64,000 nucleotides of DNA from Tillus elongatus (GCA_964006375.1 OZ023270.1:57747288-57811287); one strand, 5' to 3'. Positions 14,757 to 27,845 are shown, counted from the stretch's first letter. A program made the numbers and translations. Notes: generated by a model not told the origin, from the sequence alone.

Positions 14757-15304
14757 ATATTAAATTGCAATTACAAGTGGCGAAATTTTATCATTGCACT
14801 AAACAACCTGCTAAAGGCAGATGTGTTATTTCCTTTCGTTGTGGTATACCCGATGATGTAAGTTTTGTCAGAAGAATAATTTTGTTTAAACAGGAAAATC
14901 TTTTTAAGTTACCACACTGTCATTATTATAAACATAACCGTCACCTAAAAAATATTTTTTGGCGTAGATTATAGCCCGCAAAATTTTCTGATTATTAAAT
15001 TTTAACTAAACAGCCATAATCTAGTAGTTTTATTTAAAACTTTTTAGAATACCCCTTACATGCTAATAACTCTGTTAAAGAAGCATCTTTTGTTGTATTC
15101 GAGGAATACCATATACGGAACTTTTTATTGTGGAACATGCCCAATATTTTGTTTTATTCATATTATACGTTTAAATCATATATTTGCCTAAGTATATTAG
15201 TTTACCTCTCAATCGAAGTTTAATGTAATGCTGTCAAATTGTTTATAATCGCATTATAGCACACCTGTGTGGTAACAAACAAGTTAATAGCCGTGATAAT
15301 GACG
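14757..15304. other. Unassigned gap
   Basis: No recognised coding similarity. A 76-codon frame at 14744-14974 has no family features. Confidence 0.35.
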
Positions 15305-17223
15305 ATAAATAAATTAACAAATATGTGGCCAAAAACTTCCGTTAGCTCGTAACGCATATCTGATACGATGACTTTATAATAGGAAATGGCTTGATATATA
15401 CCCATATATACAGGATTATTCACAGGGGATGGTACATTAGAAGCTTTTAACAAATCAGTCAACAAATCACTCTGTAAATTTGGTTATTTTAATAAACAAG
15501 CATGCTTTATCTATCTAAAATATTCTCGCAAATAAATGTGCTGGCCAGCGACACCATCTCTCAGCTGTCCTATTTACCTATTTCCTTTCTTGCCAATGTA
15601 CTCCATTCCTTTATCAATAAGACCTTACCCCTTTCTGAATTCCTTTCTTTATCCCTACCTGCGTCACCAGGATTAATTGGTGGCACACCGATGAAAATGA
15701 AGCAAAACTGAATCCTCGAAAAAATGTCACTTTACCGGGTTAGGTGGTCGGTGGCAGTGTGCTGATGCCACCTCTGTAATTCAAGAAATTACAGTCGAAA
15801 ATCACCAGCAGGGGAAACAAGTGAGACCAAGAGCGCCACCCACTGAAGATGCTGACCAGAAAAATCAGCCAGTGCTCACTAAGACGGCGCATAAAATGGA
15901 CTGTGGATATAAATGAAACAATTATGCGCATTTACTACAGAGAAACGTCACTCGGGCAACAGGCGGTCGCATATTGGCAACAACTTCACACCAAATTTCT
16001 CAGAATAACTCCACACATACAGGCGACTCAACAAGGAGTAGCTGATTAGTATCGCGTCATAAATAGAAAAACCTTATTTTCCAAACGAGACTGAATACCA
16101 TCAAACACGAAATTGAACCTAAAATTACTAACATAGCGGTTACAGAAAATAACGAGATGCTGCCTAATGGTAGGAATCTACAAACTGTACATACTATGCA
16201 AAAAGAATACATTGGGGGTGTGCAAGAAAATGAGCAACTTATCGACAAGTTGTTTATAGAGATACTCGAGGAACGAATGCTCTTAGTAGACCATATCACC
16301 GAGGCTGCGATCATCTAGAAAGCTGGAAATTATGTTGGAACTTTTGAGCAGAATAAATCTGCCATTTCAGCTGATTTACTGTGTCCAACTGCAGCAATTA
16401 AAACTATAGACATTAACATCTCTAATCGAAGAGCCAATCACAGAAACTCATGTCAAGGAGTGCCACTGTAGGTAAAAAGGTTGACAAGCAGGGTGGAAAC
16501 ACTTTGAAAAGAAATTAGCCAACTGACGCATTACACTGGGGCAGTGCAGACAAGAAAATTACAAAAACGTGTAGAAGAAAAAATAGAGCGAGTTGGACAA
16601 CACATATCACAAGATCTAGTCAATCATACCGCAGAGGAATGTTTGGACATCTTCAAACTGAAATTTCTGTATAGGTACGCAGAAGGTTTGAGGAGACATG
16701 ACACGACTAACAATATAAAATGCTACAACACTATGTTTGAGCACTCTGAAAGTACTTTCTACCGCCAGTTTAATTCCGCTACTAATGCAGCCACTGAGAC
16801 TTTTCCAAATAGGGAACAATTAGGAGAGTCAAAGGATTATCAGTGTTTTGCAGACCCTGAAAAAGACAGGCAAGTAACTCGTTTTCCTACTCTATAAATG
16901 TAGTCTCGTCCTGCCTTGATAAACGCATATATGGGCACTGCGAACGAAATAACATTGTTGCCAGCCAGCAAAAAGGGTGTGCCAAAGGATATCTGAGATA
17001 CAAAGAACAGCTAATCGTTGATTCGCTTGTGCTCAATCAAGTTTACAATTACGAAGAAATCTCTTTGCTGCCTACGTGGAGTTTTATTAAGCTCTACACA
17101 AATGCCTTATCAGTATGCTAAAGATCTGTAAGATCGAAACTTATATCCTGAGACTACTAGAATACACAACATCTACCTGGAGAACAAAAATTTAGCTGCA
17201 GGTAAAAATTTGTGAAAGCATCG
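15305..17223 (+). pseudogene. R4/Dong-like LINE, copy A (partial)
   Basis: About 95% identical in sequence to 18182-20165. The coding part reads IKWTVDINETIMRIYYRETS, then after breaks KFLYRYAEGLRRHDTTNNIK and FEHSESTFYRQFNSATNAAT, the conserved pre-RT domain of R4/Dong-like LINE polyproteins. A frame running to FADPEKDRQVTRFPTL ends at 16897. It continues into the start of RT (AYMGTANEITLLPASKKGVP) before being cut at ~17223 by an unrelated fragment. Compared with copy B it lacks ~55 bases at 15545. Many stops; dead. Confidence 0.75.
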
Positions 17224-17604
17224 ACTCATGGTTGTGATCAGAGTCGGCACGATAAAGAAAAACAGCATCAGAACTCGCTTCAAAAAGTAAATATATTTGT
17301 GCTGTACACTGAGGGCCACGACGTTTAACTTTGTTGCAGCGATAAAACCTTTTTTTGCCTTCCTCAGTTAAATGTGTGTTAATGAAATAAACCATATCTT
17401 TTCTGCACACACAGTTTCTTCTGCCTCCTTAACGTTTATAAATTTACTTACGAAAAGCCAGTTCTTATTCTCTCCGCGCTTCTTTTTCGGTAACAATTCT
17501 TCCTCATGTTCACTGTCCGAACGATATGCAAGAAAATCGTTTTGCACTTGAACATTGCCACTACTTGTATCAGATAAAACTTCAATCACACTATTCAATT
17601 CCAT
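17224..17604 (-). pseudogene. FLYWCH-type/MULE transposase N-terminal fragment
   Basis: Read leftwards from 17604: MELNSVIEVL, an acidic stretch (SDSEHEEELLPKKKRGE), then KNWLFVSKFINVKEAEETVC, YFINTHLTEEGKKRFYRCNK, GPQCTAQIYLLF and YRADSDHNHE. The W/F-rich start, two spaced cysteines and a final H-x-H form a FLYWCH zinc-finger module, common at the N-terminus of Mutator-like transposases and derived insect genes. It stops at the junction with the LINE at 17223. A one-base frame change lies near 17400, and no transposase core follows. Confidence 0.65.
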
Positions 17605-17790
17605 GTCATTTGGTGTTTGAAAAAGTCTTTAAACACTCGCACCACATTAACTAATTCGTAAACGATGTATTTACGTATATCATTGTTTTCAGGCGGCAAC
17701 GCGCTGGGTTACTGAACAACATGTTTTGTCATTCTTTGACTGGCCGCCGTGGTGCGCTAATCCTAAGGTTAGATGTTGAAAAGAAAATGT
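17605..17790. other. Upstream flank of the FLYWCH fragment
   Basis: Nothing further recognised. Confidence 0.3.
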
Positions 17791-18110
17791 AGTGCTTAAT
17801 ATGAAAATTAGATGCTCATTTAGTGTTTTTGATGCTAAACTAGAATGCCGGGTGATGCATATATAATATATGTTGCCATTTTTTGTGGATAAGGCATTGT
17901 TCGCCGTTGTATTTATTTGATGTACGAAAGTTTAATAGTGGTGCTTAAAATGAAAATTAGATGCTCGGTTAGTATTTTTTAAGCTAAGCTAGAATGTCAG
18001 GTGATGCATATATAATATATGTTGTTTACTTCTGTTGAAATTTTAGAATTATTTTATGGATAATGCATTATTTGCCGGTTTATTGATTTGATGTACGAAA
18101 GTTTAATAGC
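17791..18110 (+). repeat. ~155-bp tandem duplication
   Basis: GAAAATTAGATGCTC, TGATGCATATATAATATATG and TTTGATGTACGAAAGTTTAA each occur twice in the same order (17801/17953, 17853/18002, 17917/18087). The second copy carries a short insertion. Non-coding. Confidence 0.85.
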
Positions 18111-18181
18111 TGTTAGTTAAATTAAATAGATGCTGCATTTTGTTGCCCATGCATATATTTGAAGCTCATTTAAAAATTCCC

Positions 18182-20950
18182 CTAAATAAATTAACAAATA
18201 TGTGGTCAAAAACTTCCATTAGCTCGTAAAGCATATTTGATACGGTGACTTTATAATAGGAAATTGCTTGATATATACCCATATATACAGGCTGATTCAC
18301 AGGGGATGGTATATTAGAAGCTTTTGACAAATCAGTCAACAAATCAATCTGCAAATTTGGTTATTTAAATAAAAAAACATGCTTCATCTATCTAAAATAT
18401 TCTCGAAAATAAATGTGCCTGGTCAGTGGGTGTACTGTGTATGCTCACCCCTACTCGTAAAAGATCGAGACGATACAGAGAGCGACACCATCTCTCAGCT
18501 GTCCTATTTACATATTTCCTCTCTTACCAATGTACTCCATTCCTTTATCCATAAGACTTTACTCCTTTCTGAATTCCTTTCTTTATCCCTACCTGCGTCA
18601 CCAGGATTAATTGGTGGCACACCGATGAAAATGGAGCAAAACTGAAGCCTCGAAAAAATGTCACTTTACCGGGTTAGGTGGTCGGTGGCAGTGTGCTGAT
18701 GCCACCTCTGTAATTCAAGAAATTACAGTCGAAAATCACCAGCAGGGGAAACAAGTGAGACCAAGAGCGTCACCCACTGAAGATGCTGACCAGAAAAATC
18801 CGCCAGTGCTCACTAAGACGGCGCATAAAATGGACTGTGGATATAGATGAAACAATTATGCGCATTTACTACAGAGAAACGTCACTCGGGCAACAGGCGG
18901 TCGCATATTGGCAACAACTTCACACCAAATTTCTCAGAATGTCTCCACACATACAGGCGACTCAACAAGGAGTAGCTGATTAGTATCACGTCATAAATAG
19001 AAAAACCTTATTTCCCAAACGAGACTGAATACCATCAAACACTAAGTTGATCCTAAAATTGATAGCATAGCGGTTACACAAAATAACTAGATGCTGCTTA
19101 ATGGTAAGAATCTGCAAAGTGTACGTATTTAGCAAAAAGAATACATTGGGGATGTGCAAGAAAATGAGCCACTTATCGATAAGTTTACAGAGATGATGCT
19201 CTCAAGGAACGAATCCTCTTAGTATACCATTTTACCGAGGCTGAGATCATCTAGAAAGCTGTAAATTATATTGGAACTTTAAACATAATAATTCTGCCAT
19301 TTCAGCTGATTTACTGTGCTCAACTGCAGCAATTAAAGCTATAGACATTAACATCTCTGATCGAAGAGCCAATCACAGAAACTCATGTCAAGGAGTGCCA
19401 CTGTAGGTAAAAAGGTTGACAAGCAGGGTGGAAAACACACAAGAAATTGGCCAACTGACGCATTACACTGGGGCAGTGCAGACATGAAAGTTACAAAAAC
19501 GTGCAAAGGAAAAATAGAGCGAGTTCGACAACACATATCACAAGATCTAGTCAATCACACCGCAGAGGAACGTTTGGACATCTTAAAACTGAACTTTCTG
19601 TATAGATACGCAGAAAGTTTGAGGATACATGACACGACTAACAATATAAAATGCTACAACACTGTGTTTGAGCACTCTGAAAGTACTTTCTACCGCCAGT
19701 TTAATTCCGCTACTAATGCAGCCACTGAGACTTTTCCAAATAGGGAACAATTAGGAGAGTCAAAGGATTATCAGTGTTTTGCAGACCCTGAAAAAGACAG
19801 GCAAGTAACTCGTTTTCCTACTCTATAAATGTAGTCTCGTCCTGCCTTGATAAACGCATATATGGGCACTGCGAACGAAATAACATTGTTGCAAGCCAGC
19901 AAAAAGGGTGTGCCACAGGATATCTGAGATAAAAAGAACAGCTAATCATTGATTCGGTTGTGCTCAATCAAGCTTACAATTACGACGAAATCTCTTTCTC
20001 TCTCTACGTGGAGTACAAAAAAGGCGTTTTATTCAGCTCTGCACAAATGCCTTAGCAGTATGCTAAAGATCTGTGAGATCGAAATTTATATCCTGAGGCT
20101 CCTAGAATACACAATATCTACCTGGAAAACAAAAATTTTGCTGCAGATAAAAATTTGTGAAAGTATCGTATTCACCACTACACCAATTAATAATAGGAGC
20201 TATATTTCAAGGTAAATCCATTGTGGTTGTGCCTCGCATTGAGTATATTATCGAATCGCCTGAATTCTACCAGGTATGTCTTAGTATAAAAAGCAATGGC
20301 AAGGAGCAAAACTGCTGTATATGGGTAATCTTAAGCTGATGACATGTACAAAGAACCACCTGGAACCACTTCTTAAAATCCTGAAAGGGTTTTCCAGAAA
20401 TATTGACATGCAATTTGGGCTTGACAAATATCGCACCTTATGTACAGTCACAGAGAAGATACAACCAGGTTTATATGAAATGCACAAGGGCCAGAAAATT
20501 ACCTCAATGGATGTGGAGGAGTGTTATAAATACCTGGAAATACAGCAATCGAGGAAAACCAACCACTCTGTAATGAAGCTCTAACTGACAAATGAGTTTA
20601 CGAAACGACAAAAGCAGGTACTGCAATCACATCTTAACAGCAAGAACTTGACTTAAGCGCTTAATAGATATGAATGTTCTGCACTTAGCTCTTCATTTGG
20701 AATTGTGGATTGGAGTAAAATGGACATGGAAAATCTACAACTGAAGGTGCGAACACTCCAAACAAAATGCAAAAACCATTACCTCCGTAGTAGCATACAA
20801 GATCAGGTCATCCCAACAAGAAACTACTTGGAGTATATAAGTGTATGTCATTCGGTTCAAGATGACAAATGCAGATTTAGGTGTCAGAGATTATCCAGCA
20901 CGTTACCGGAAGATGTCAAGCGTTTTCTGCGACAAAATAAAAAGAGAGGC
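18182..20950 (+). pseudogene. R4/Dong-like LINE, copy B, 5' part
   Basis: Longer partner of copy A. It contains IKWTVDIDETIMRIYYRETS near 18830, a 147-codon frame at 19385-19828 with SRSATVGKKVDKQGGKHTRN and KLNFLYRYAESLRIHDTTNN, and RT blocks. The palm reads GAKLLYMGNLKLMTCTKN at 20304-20357. In this family the motif is YMDD; here both aspartates are changed (YMGN), so the polymerase is dead as well as frameshifted. The thumb follows (FGLDKYRTLC, YKYLEIQQSRKTNHS) and then IVDWSKMDMENLQLKVRTLQ. The element is interrupted at 20951 by a Penelope-like insertion and resumes at 22884. Confidence 0.8.
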
Positions 20951-20962
20951 GCAACGCACAAA
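20951..20962 (+). repeat. Target-site duplication, left (Penelope-like insertion)
   Basis: GCAACGCACAAA here matches 22872-22883 exactly. The two copies bracket the inserted element. Confidence 0.8.
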
Positions 20963-21479
20963 TCTTTAGGTGTGTTGAATAAAAAGGCTTTTTCTTTCCA
21001 AACAATTTCTTTATTGCTTTTCCCGACGCGTTTCGACCTTTTTAACCGGTCATCCTCAGGGGAATCTAGAATTTACAAAAGGCTTGTCTCTTGAGTGCTC
21101 TTGTAACAGTATTGGTGATGGAGCCACAAAAAGTAAACGGAAAGTATGAAAGTCTCTCTGATTGTTCTGATAGGTTTAATATTCTTTGAAAGTTTCTTCT
21201 CAGCTGCATGGCTTGCTAATGTTTGTGCTGTTTGCTTTTGCTCCGATTATTACCTTCAGCTTAACCTAAAACTCTTCTAAGGGGTAGCTTTTTTGAGACC
21301 TTTAAAGTTTTTTTTAGGAGTTTTTAGATTTAGATTCGTTGCAAGTTTTAAATTTCAGGAGAAAATTAGCTTTTCTTACAGCTCAATTTGACTTGTATTT
21401 GTATTTTTATTGCATGTGGTGGTGTATGACTTTGTACTTGTAATCTTTGATAGATGTGTAGTTAGACAGTTTTTAACTT

Positions 21480-21493
21480 TTAATTTTTGACTT
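21480..21493. repeat. Target-site duplication, left (RNase H LINE)
   Basis: TTAATTTTTGACTT, an exact match to 22601-22614. Confidence 0.85.
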
Positions 21494-22600
21494 TTTTTCC
21501 CTCGGGGCTCGTCCGCGGCCTTGCCGCCCCGATAGCACTGCAACCTTTGGTTGATTGTGCATACCCTTAGTCTTACTCCACCCATTCCAAAATCACTGTG
21601 CCTTGAACTAGTCTGCACAGCGATTGGTAGGGTGAAGTTTTATATTTCTCTGCCTCCGGTCTAGACTGACCGTAGATCAGTTGTCCTTTGCGGTCCTTTA
21701 CACTCGAACAAGATGTGCTGGGCTGATTCCTCCCCCTCGCCGCAGAGTCTGCATGCGAGTTCCCCTTCGAACCGCCCCATTTTAGGCAGGTGTTTCTTGA
21801 CGGCCATGTGTCCCGTCAAGAGACCTGTTGTGTTTCTGAGCTGTCCTCTGCTAAGATTTAGCAGCTCCACAGCTCTCTTTGAACTGGGTCCGTCAATTAT
21901 TGACTTCCCATGTCTGAGCCCTGGACAGTCCGCCCAGTACACCTTGTATTGGTTTCTGACCCAGAACTTAATGGCTCCCCTGGCAGTGCTCTTTGACACG
22001 CCCAGAGCCGGTTCTGGTCCCATAAATGGTTCTGCTGACCCTCCCTTCGCGAGACTGTCAGCTTCTTCATTGCCTTTGACCCCCGAGTGACCCGGTACCC
22101 AGATGAGGGTCACCTCATTCTGCCTAGCCAGGTCGCTCGTCTTGTCTCGGCACTCACTCACCAGCCAGGAATTTACCCGTGGGCTACTTAGTGCCTTAAG
22201 GGCTGCCTGGCTGTCTGTGGCTATGAGAATCTGCTTGTTGATGTAGTCCCTCCTCTTGTTCTCCCGCACACAGTGCAGGATGGCGTACATCTCGGCCTGA
22301 AACACCGTTGCATGGGCTCCGAGGGAAATACTATGACTTACCCTCGGTCCTTCCGAGTAAACACCTGCCCCCGTCCCTCGGTCCCCGCCGGATCCGTCCG
22401 TGAACCAGACGAGCGCGTCCCGTGGTATGCCCGGCGTCTCCTCCCGCCATGCCTCGCGGTCGGGGATTTCCACTGTAAAGTTGTTTTCCCTGCACATTCG
22501 CGGGCTCGCGAAGTCTGACCTCATTTCAAGCATGGGCTCCTTCACGATCTCCTAAATTTTGCAGTGGCCCCCGAAGCCTGGGTTTATCTTCAGTCTACCA
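21494..22600 (-). pseudogene. RNase H LINE insertion, copy 1 (1.1 kb)
   Basis: Read leftwards from 22600, TGGTAGACTGAAGAT..., exactly the same first base as the copy at 39610. The coding frame has an early stop (CKI*EIV), then is open from 22545 for 294 codons. RNase H residues are intact: WFTDGSGG, FQAEMYAI, IATDSQAAL and GHSGVKGNEEADSLAK. A C-terminal zinc-like CRLCGEGEESAQHILFEC follows. A frameshift after FECKG removes the normal C-terminus. The 3' end GCCCCGAGGG has a short oligo-A tail, and the insertion has a 14-bp target duplication. Non-LTR retrotransposon origin is clear (R1/Jockey-like ORF2 end). Confidence 0.9.
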
Positions 22601-22614
22601 TTAATTTTTGACTT
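22601..22614. repeat. Target-site duplication, right (RNase H LINE)
   Basis: Matches 21480-21493 exactly over 14 bases. Confidence 0.85.
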
Positions 22615-22871
22615 AGTGTTGAGGTTTAACTTTGTGTCGCCCCATTTTTATCTTGTATTCTGTATTGTACCCTTGCAGAAGTAGCCTACCGGAAAACTCA
22701 GTTTTTCTGACAAGCCTTGTGTAAATTATAGATTCCCCTGAGGATGACCGGTTAAAAATGTCGAAACGCGTCGGGAAAAGGAATAAAGAATTTGTTTGGA
22801 AAGACAAAGCTTTTTTATTCAACACACCCAAAGATGTCAACCCCAAACATTTTGACGTTTAGGACCAATAT

Positions 22872-22883
22872 GCAACGCACAAA
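22872..22883 (+). repeat. Target-site duplication, right (Penelope-like insertion)
   Basis: GCAACGCACAAA, an exact match to 20951-20962. The R4-like reading resumes immediately after it. Confidence 0.8.
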
Positions 22884-23830
<947 letters not shown>

Positions 23831-24221
23831 GAGAATACAGGGAGAAAATAATAATAACAGAGTTGGAAGCCACAAGCCTGACACCTTGCTTATTAACCAG
23901 AAAAACCAGAAGCTCGCGTTGTGCAGTTGCGGTGCCGCTCGATGACAATCTTCTCACAAAGATATGAGAGAAACGACGAAAGTACCAACCACTGCCAGTC
24001 GAGTTAGCGGACTTGTAGAAGCTGAAAGAAGGTCAGATCGTATCGGTTGTCATACCAATAAATCGACCTGTAACACCAGGTTGGCAGAAACGTACCACTG
24101 TTCTTTCACTAACTACTACTTATTCTGCAACTATGCAAAAATCAGCGATTGTTGGGACATCGTACACGTTAGGAAAGTCCCATCCTCGTAATAATACAAA
24201 GTTACAGTCTCCAGTTATAGT
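23831..24221. other. Unassigned sequence, weak open frame 23964-24191
   Basis: A 75-codon frame with several cysteines is present. I do not recognise a family, and it may be degraded TE coding sequence. Confidence 0.3.
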
Positions 24222-25774
24222 TCAGTCGACACGTATTTTCAGATAGAAAAAGATCCGAAGTTAATGAAACTTTGGGAAGTTTTTTAAAGATGGTTGGTAA
24301 ACATTTTCTCAAGTTTTGGACCTCGAGGATCCTGTGCAAAAAAAGAGGGGGGGAGGACTGCAAAATTTTTGACCTTTCTCCGGTTTTTCCTTAATAACTT
24401 TTTTGCCTTACATACTACAGCATAAACATCTAAAACTTTTTTATAGAGCCTTAAATTTTATACTATTCTGACTATCAAACATGTTTGTATGTCAAATGGT
24501 TACCGAGATATGGCGCTTCGAAAAAAATTCATTTATCAAAATTCGCAAAAAAAATGCCGAAGAATGTAGAATTCCACCTTATTTCTCCTGTTATACCAAA
24601 TTATTGTGAAATGTTGTTGTCATTATGATTTCTGGTTACAACCGCCAACTTTGGAAACCCCTACCTACCCCCGCTCCCCCTTCCACGCCCAACCCCAATT
24701 CAGAAAAGCTAATTTTGTTCTCTGATGAAATCCAACCATACTCACTCCATGTTGGTATTGATATTTGTTACTTTTTGGATCACCAAAATGTTTTTCTTCC
24801 CCAGTCCATACGGTGCTGACGTGGTATCACAACCACTCACTGCGTGGAGGAAAAGTATGTCCTTGGGGGGAGGGGGGGGCTTAGCAGGAACTTGCTGAGT
24901 AGAGGACACTGGGATCACTGCCTCTTCCACTTTTCTGAAGATAAGTGTTCTTTGTGGAAGTACCTAATACTGTCAACAGAATAAGTATGTCCACATCTTC
25001 AGCAGTAATGATGACGCTGTCGAATTCGCTGGCCTTCGATATGGCGGTGATGACGATCATCACGTCGGCGTCCTCATATGCCTGTTTCACTGCGATGCTA
25101 GCATCTGCCATTCGTGTCATCAACATCGAAATGAATGCGCTCTTATTGTGATCGTTTGCCAAGAACTTTTCTTGTGCAATGGTCACCTTGGTAGATGAGG
25201 AGAACACGACTTTGGTTGCTGATTGTAATGCAGAATGGCGATATTGTTCTGCGGCTTTGGTGTTTTGATATCGATCGGAAGAGTAACGAATATCAATTTC
25301 AACATGGAGTGAGTATGGTTGGATTTCAGAAGAAAATTAGCTTTTGTGAAATGGGGTTGGGTGGGGAAGGGGCGAGCGGTGGTGGGTGGGGGTTTCCGAA
25401 GTTGGCCGTTGTAACCAGAAATCATAATGACAACAACATTTTACAATAATTTGGGTATAACAGAAGAAATAAGGTGGAATTCTGCATTCTTCGGCATTTT
25501 TTAGCGAATGTTGATAATTTTTTTTTCGAAGAGCCATATCTCGGTAACAATTTGACATACAAAGATGTTTGAATAGTCAAAATAGTAGGAAATTTAACAC
25601 TCTACAAAAAAAGTCTCAGATATTTTTGCCGTAATTTTGCCTTCTTTTTTCGCACAGGGTCCTCGAAGTCCAAAAGTTGAGAAAAAGTTAACCACCTCTG
25701 AAAAACATCCCAAAGTTTCATTAACTTCCGACCTTTTTCCACCTAACCCCATTTTTTTCCAACCTGTCGACTAG
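24222..25774. mobile_element. Fold-back element with ~550-bp inverted arms
   Basis: The left arm 24222-24795 and right arm 25235-25774 are inverted copies at roughly 80% identity. Shared landmarks are AGTCGACA at the outer tips, AAGTTAATGAAACTTTGGGA, ATTATTGTGAAATGTTGTTG / GTCATTATGATTTCTGGTTA and CCAACCATACTCACTCCATG. The ~440-bp centre encodes a protein fragment on the minus strand. Long inverted arms around a short centre suggest a fold-back DNA transposon. No flanking duplication is clear. A palindromic duplication of a longer element is an alternative. Confidence 0.75.
24742..25240 (-). pseudogene. PIN/FEN-like nuclease fragment in the fold-back centre
   Basis: Read leftwards from ~25207: STKVTIAQEKFLANDHNKSA, YEDADVMIVITAIS, DSVIITAEDVDILILLTVLG, then after a frame change DILFLHAVSGCDTTSAPYGL. 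The order DAD-x-MIV, ED-D-IL-LL, SGCDTTS matches a widespread animal family of PIN/FEN-like nuclease domains found in transposon-rich genomes. The acidic DAD, EDVD and GCD residues look like the metal-binding set. Only ~160 codons remain, in two frames with no start or proper end. Assignment is from memory of the motif order. Confidence 0.6.
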
Positions 25775-27349
25775 ACTATTAGATAAAGATGAACGTGATG
25801 CAAATTTCGTGTACCACGAAAGAAGAAAAGAATAGATAATAGAAACAGCAATTATTTAATAATAAGCTATACAACAATACAACCAATACAATAGCTCAAT
25901 ATTAATCACTTAATATAGAATTAGAATCGTACAAACTGGGCGAAGTTCAAATAGATGGAAAACCATCCCCTGCTTTACCACTTCAGCCTATTAAACTTTC
26001 ACTGGTGAATGCTCACGCAAACAGAGACAAGCCGCAACATGAAGTAAGAAAAAATACAGGAATCAATAACCAATTCGGTAATTTCCCTGTTCACTTACAT
26101 AATCAGAGATCAGAGTTCTACAAGTTGTAGAGGCAACTTATTACTAGTAGCAATGATAGCGAGGCTAGCGCCGGGTAATAGGCCTGACAGCGTTTCGACA
26201 AGGAAAAACTCCTTATGTAGACTAATTAATGGCGGAACTCTTAAAAAAAGGGGAAAAATATTAGCGAAAAGTTTTTTGATCTGATCAGGAAATGCGACAA
26301 ATTAGAAGAGTGAGTTTATGAAGAATGAAGTATTACTACTGTTCTTTTATTTTAATTATTCATATCAGTTTCTACCGCTGAAGATGATAGTGATATCAAC
26401 CAAAATAAATCCGTTTTTTGGCCAAGATAATAGGTGAAACGCAACAATTTAAAAATTTATGTTTTTACTGTTGTAGGAACTGTAAAGAGGTAGGTTTTCT
26501 TATGATAATTCGTTATTGTAATACTATTCGTTCGCCAGGACCCATCTTAGTAAGTAAAGTAAAGGTAAATGATTAAATTTACTTTGTGTTGGATCTTGCA
26601 TACATACATTTCCATCTGTGACAAAAGTTTCACGTTCTGAAGTGAAATATTCGATTTGTACCACATATGGAATATATAAAGGCGGTATATTTTACATGTC
26701 AAAGAATACGTAACAGATACGTAATTTTATGTAATATCTGTAAAGCCACAAAAACGTAGGCGTAGGTGTAGCAATGGCACTTCCACTACTTATGGTTATT
26801 ACCTGTTGGGTTATTTAAGTGATTCAAAACGTTATTGATGAGCTAGAAACTTTTTAAAATTCATATCGTCGCTCTTTTTTCTATTATTTCGAATATCAAA
26901 TTATTTCTACGTGAATAAGAATATACATTTGGATGTGTAAATGTGTGTACTTGGATTGAACCCCCAAATTTTTTTTTAATGGCACCTACGTTCATAAAAA
27001 ATATAAACTATATCAAATTTTAACGCAACAAGTGCCTTGTGGTAGATGTCTTGATATTTTAACCCTTTCAAAAATTAGTATTTAGTTAACGTCGAAAGAA
27101 TGCGAAGATAAAAATTTAGATGGCGCTAAAATTTTTCTGTGAAAGGAAAAGTGTTTGAGTACAAGGTTTTGTTCTTAAGAGGGGTGGTCGGGGACAATAA
27201 AAATATTTAATCAGAAGTAATAAGGAAATTGGGCATTTGTTATAAATTGTCGTAATTATAATTGTTTAGGTAGGTTAAATTGGTATTCTGCCCTCATAAA
27301 CAGATGTGCGGCATCTACAAAAAATTCTAAATCAGGTTATTTTGCACCA
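25775..27349. other. 1.6 kb AT-rich region, nothing recognised
   Basis: Both strands were read; no coding similarity, tRNA or element end was found. AT-rich with ordinary complexity. Confidence 0.4.
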
Positions 27350-27720
27350 AAGTCAATGTCAAAATTTTCGATTTTCAGACAACGAATTAGAAGCAAATAC
27401 AGATTATATCGAAAAAATGTCGTAATTAGTGTGTTTTACAAAACCTTAAGTTTCAGCTTCAACCACCATTGTCCTTCATTTTACTAACATATTTTCGGAA
27501 AATCTATTTCAATAGACCCTCTTTCTGATGTTTCGGCGGTAGCTTCCGCTATAGAGTTTATGGTTTAATAGTCTATATTTTATAAAATTTTTGTAGAACA
27601 AAATCGTTATTAAAAAGACCCCGACTTATGAATTTTAAAAATATTTCTTCAAATGAGCGCTAACTAGAACCTCTAAAACCCATATACGGGGTCAATTTCC
27701 GTTTTTACCTGTTTACACAT
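27350..27720 (+). repeat. Rearranged composite-repeat fragment
   Basis: 27350-27590 matches the 3' part of composite copy 2 (1780-1960: CATTGTCCTTCATTTTACTA, AATAGACCC). 27618-27710 then matches the pre-(TA)n 5' part (CCCCGACTT, CTTCAAATGAGCGCTAACTA, CGGGGTCAATTTCC). The order is 3' part then 5' part, as at a head-to-tail tandem junction. No (TA)n is present. Confidence 0.7.
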
Positions 27721-27845
27721 ATACAGAGTGACGCATATTGTACTGTGATCTTTAACCCACAGAAATGTAACTATCATTTGATCTTTACCGTTGTAGCAAA
27801 TTTGTCTGATATTTTTCACTATCTCGTTTATTATTTTTATTTTTT

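Larger units (their letters stand above)
20963..22871. mobile_element. Penelope-like element remnant with inverted arms
   Basis: The left arm (20963-21090) and right arm (22700-22857) are inverted copies sharing GGTGTGTTGAAT, CCCGACGCGTTTCGAC, AACCGGTCATCCTCAGGGGA and ACAAGCCTTGTGTAAATT-like text. The CTGAGGATGACCGG...GTCGAAACGCGTCGGG block is a frequent feature of insect Penelope-like terminal repeats. The unique interior is only ~400 bp left plus ~85 bp right of a nested RNase H LINE and holds no RT. It sits inside R4 copy B with a 12-bp target duplication. A non-autonomous or internally deleted element is the likely reading. Confidence 0.65.

Noticed and set aside
15220..15465. 81-codon minus-strand frame and its 62-codon relative at 18166-18354
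   Set aside because: They share sequence only because the two R4-like copies are duplicates. The sense strand carries the LINE and there is no independent support.
21713..22518. Plus-strand frames of 125 and 81 codons
   Set aside because: They are antisense to the RNase H LINE. The same shadows occur opposite the second copy (39692-40497).
20951..22883. Host gene interrupted by transposons
   Set aside because: The flanking reading frames match R4/Dong-like LINE proteins, so the interrupted sequence is itself a retroelement.
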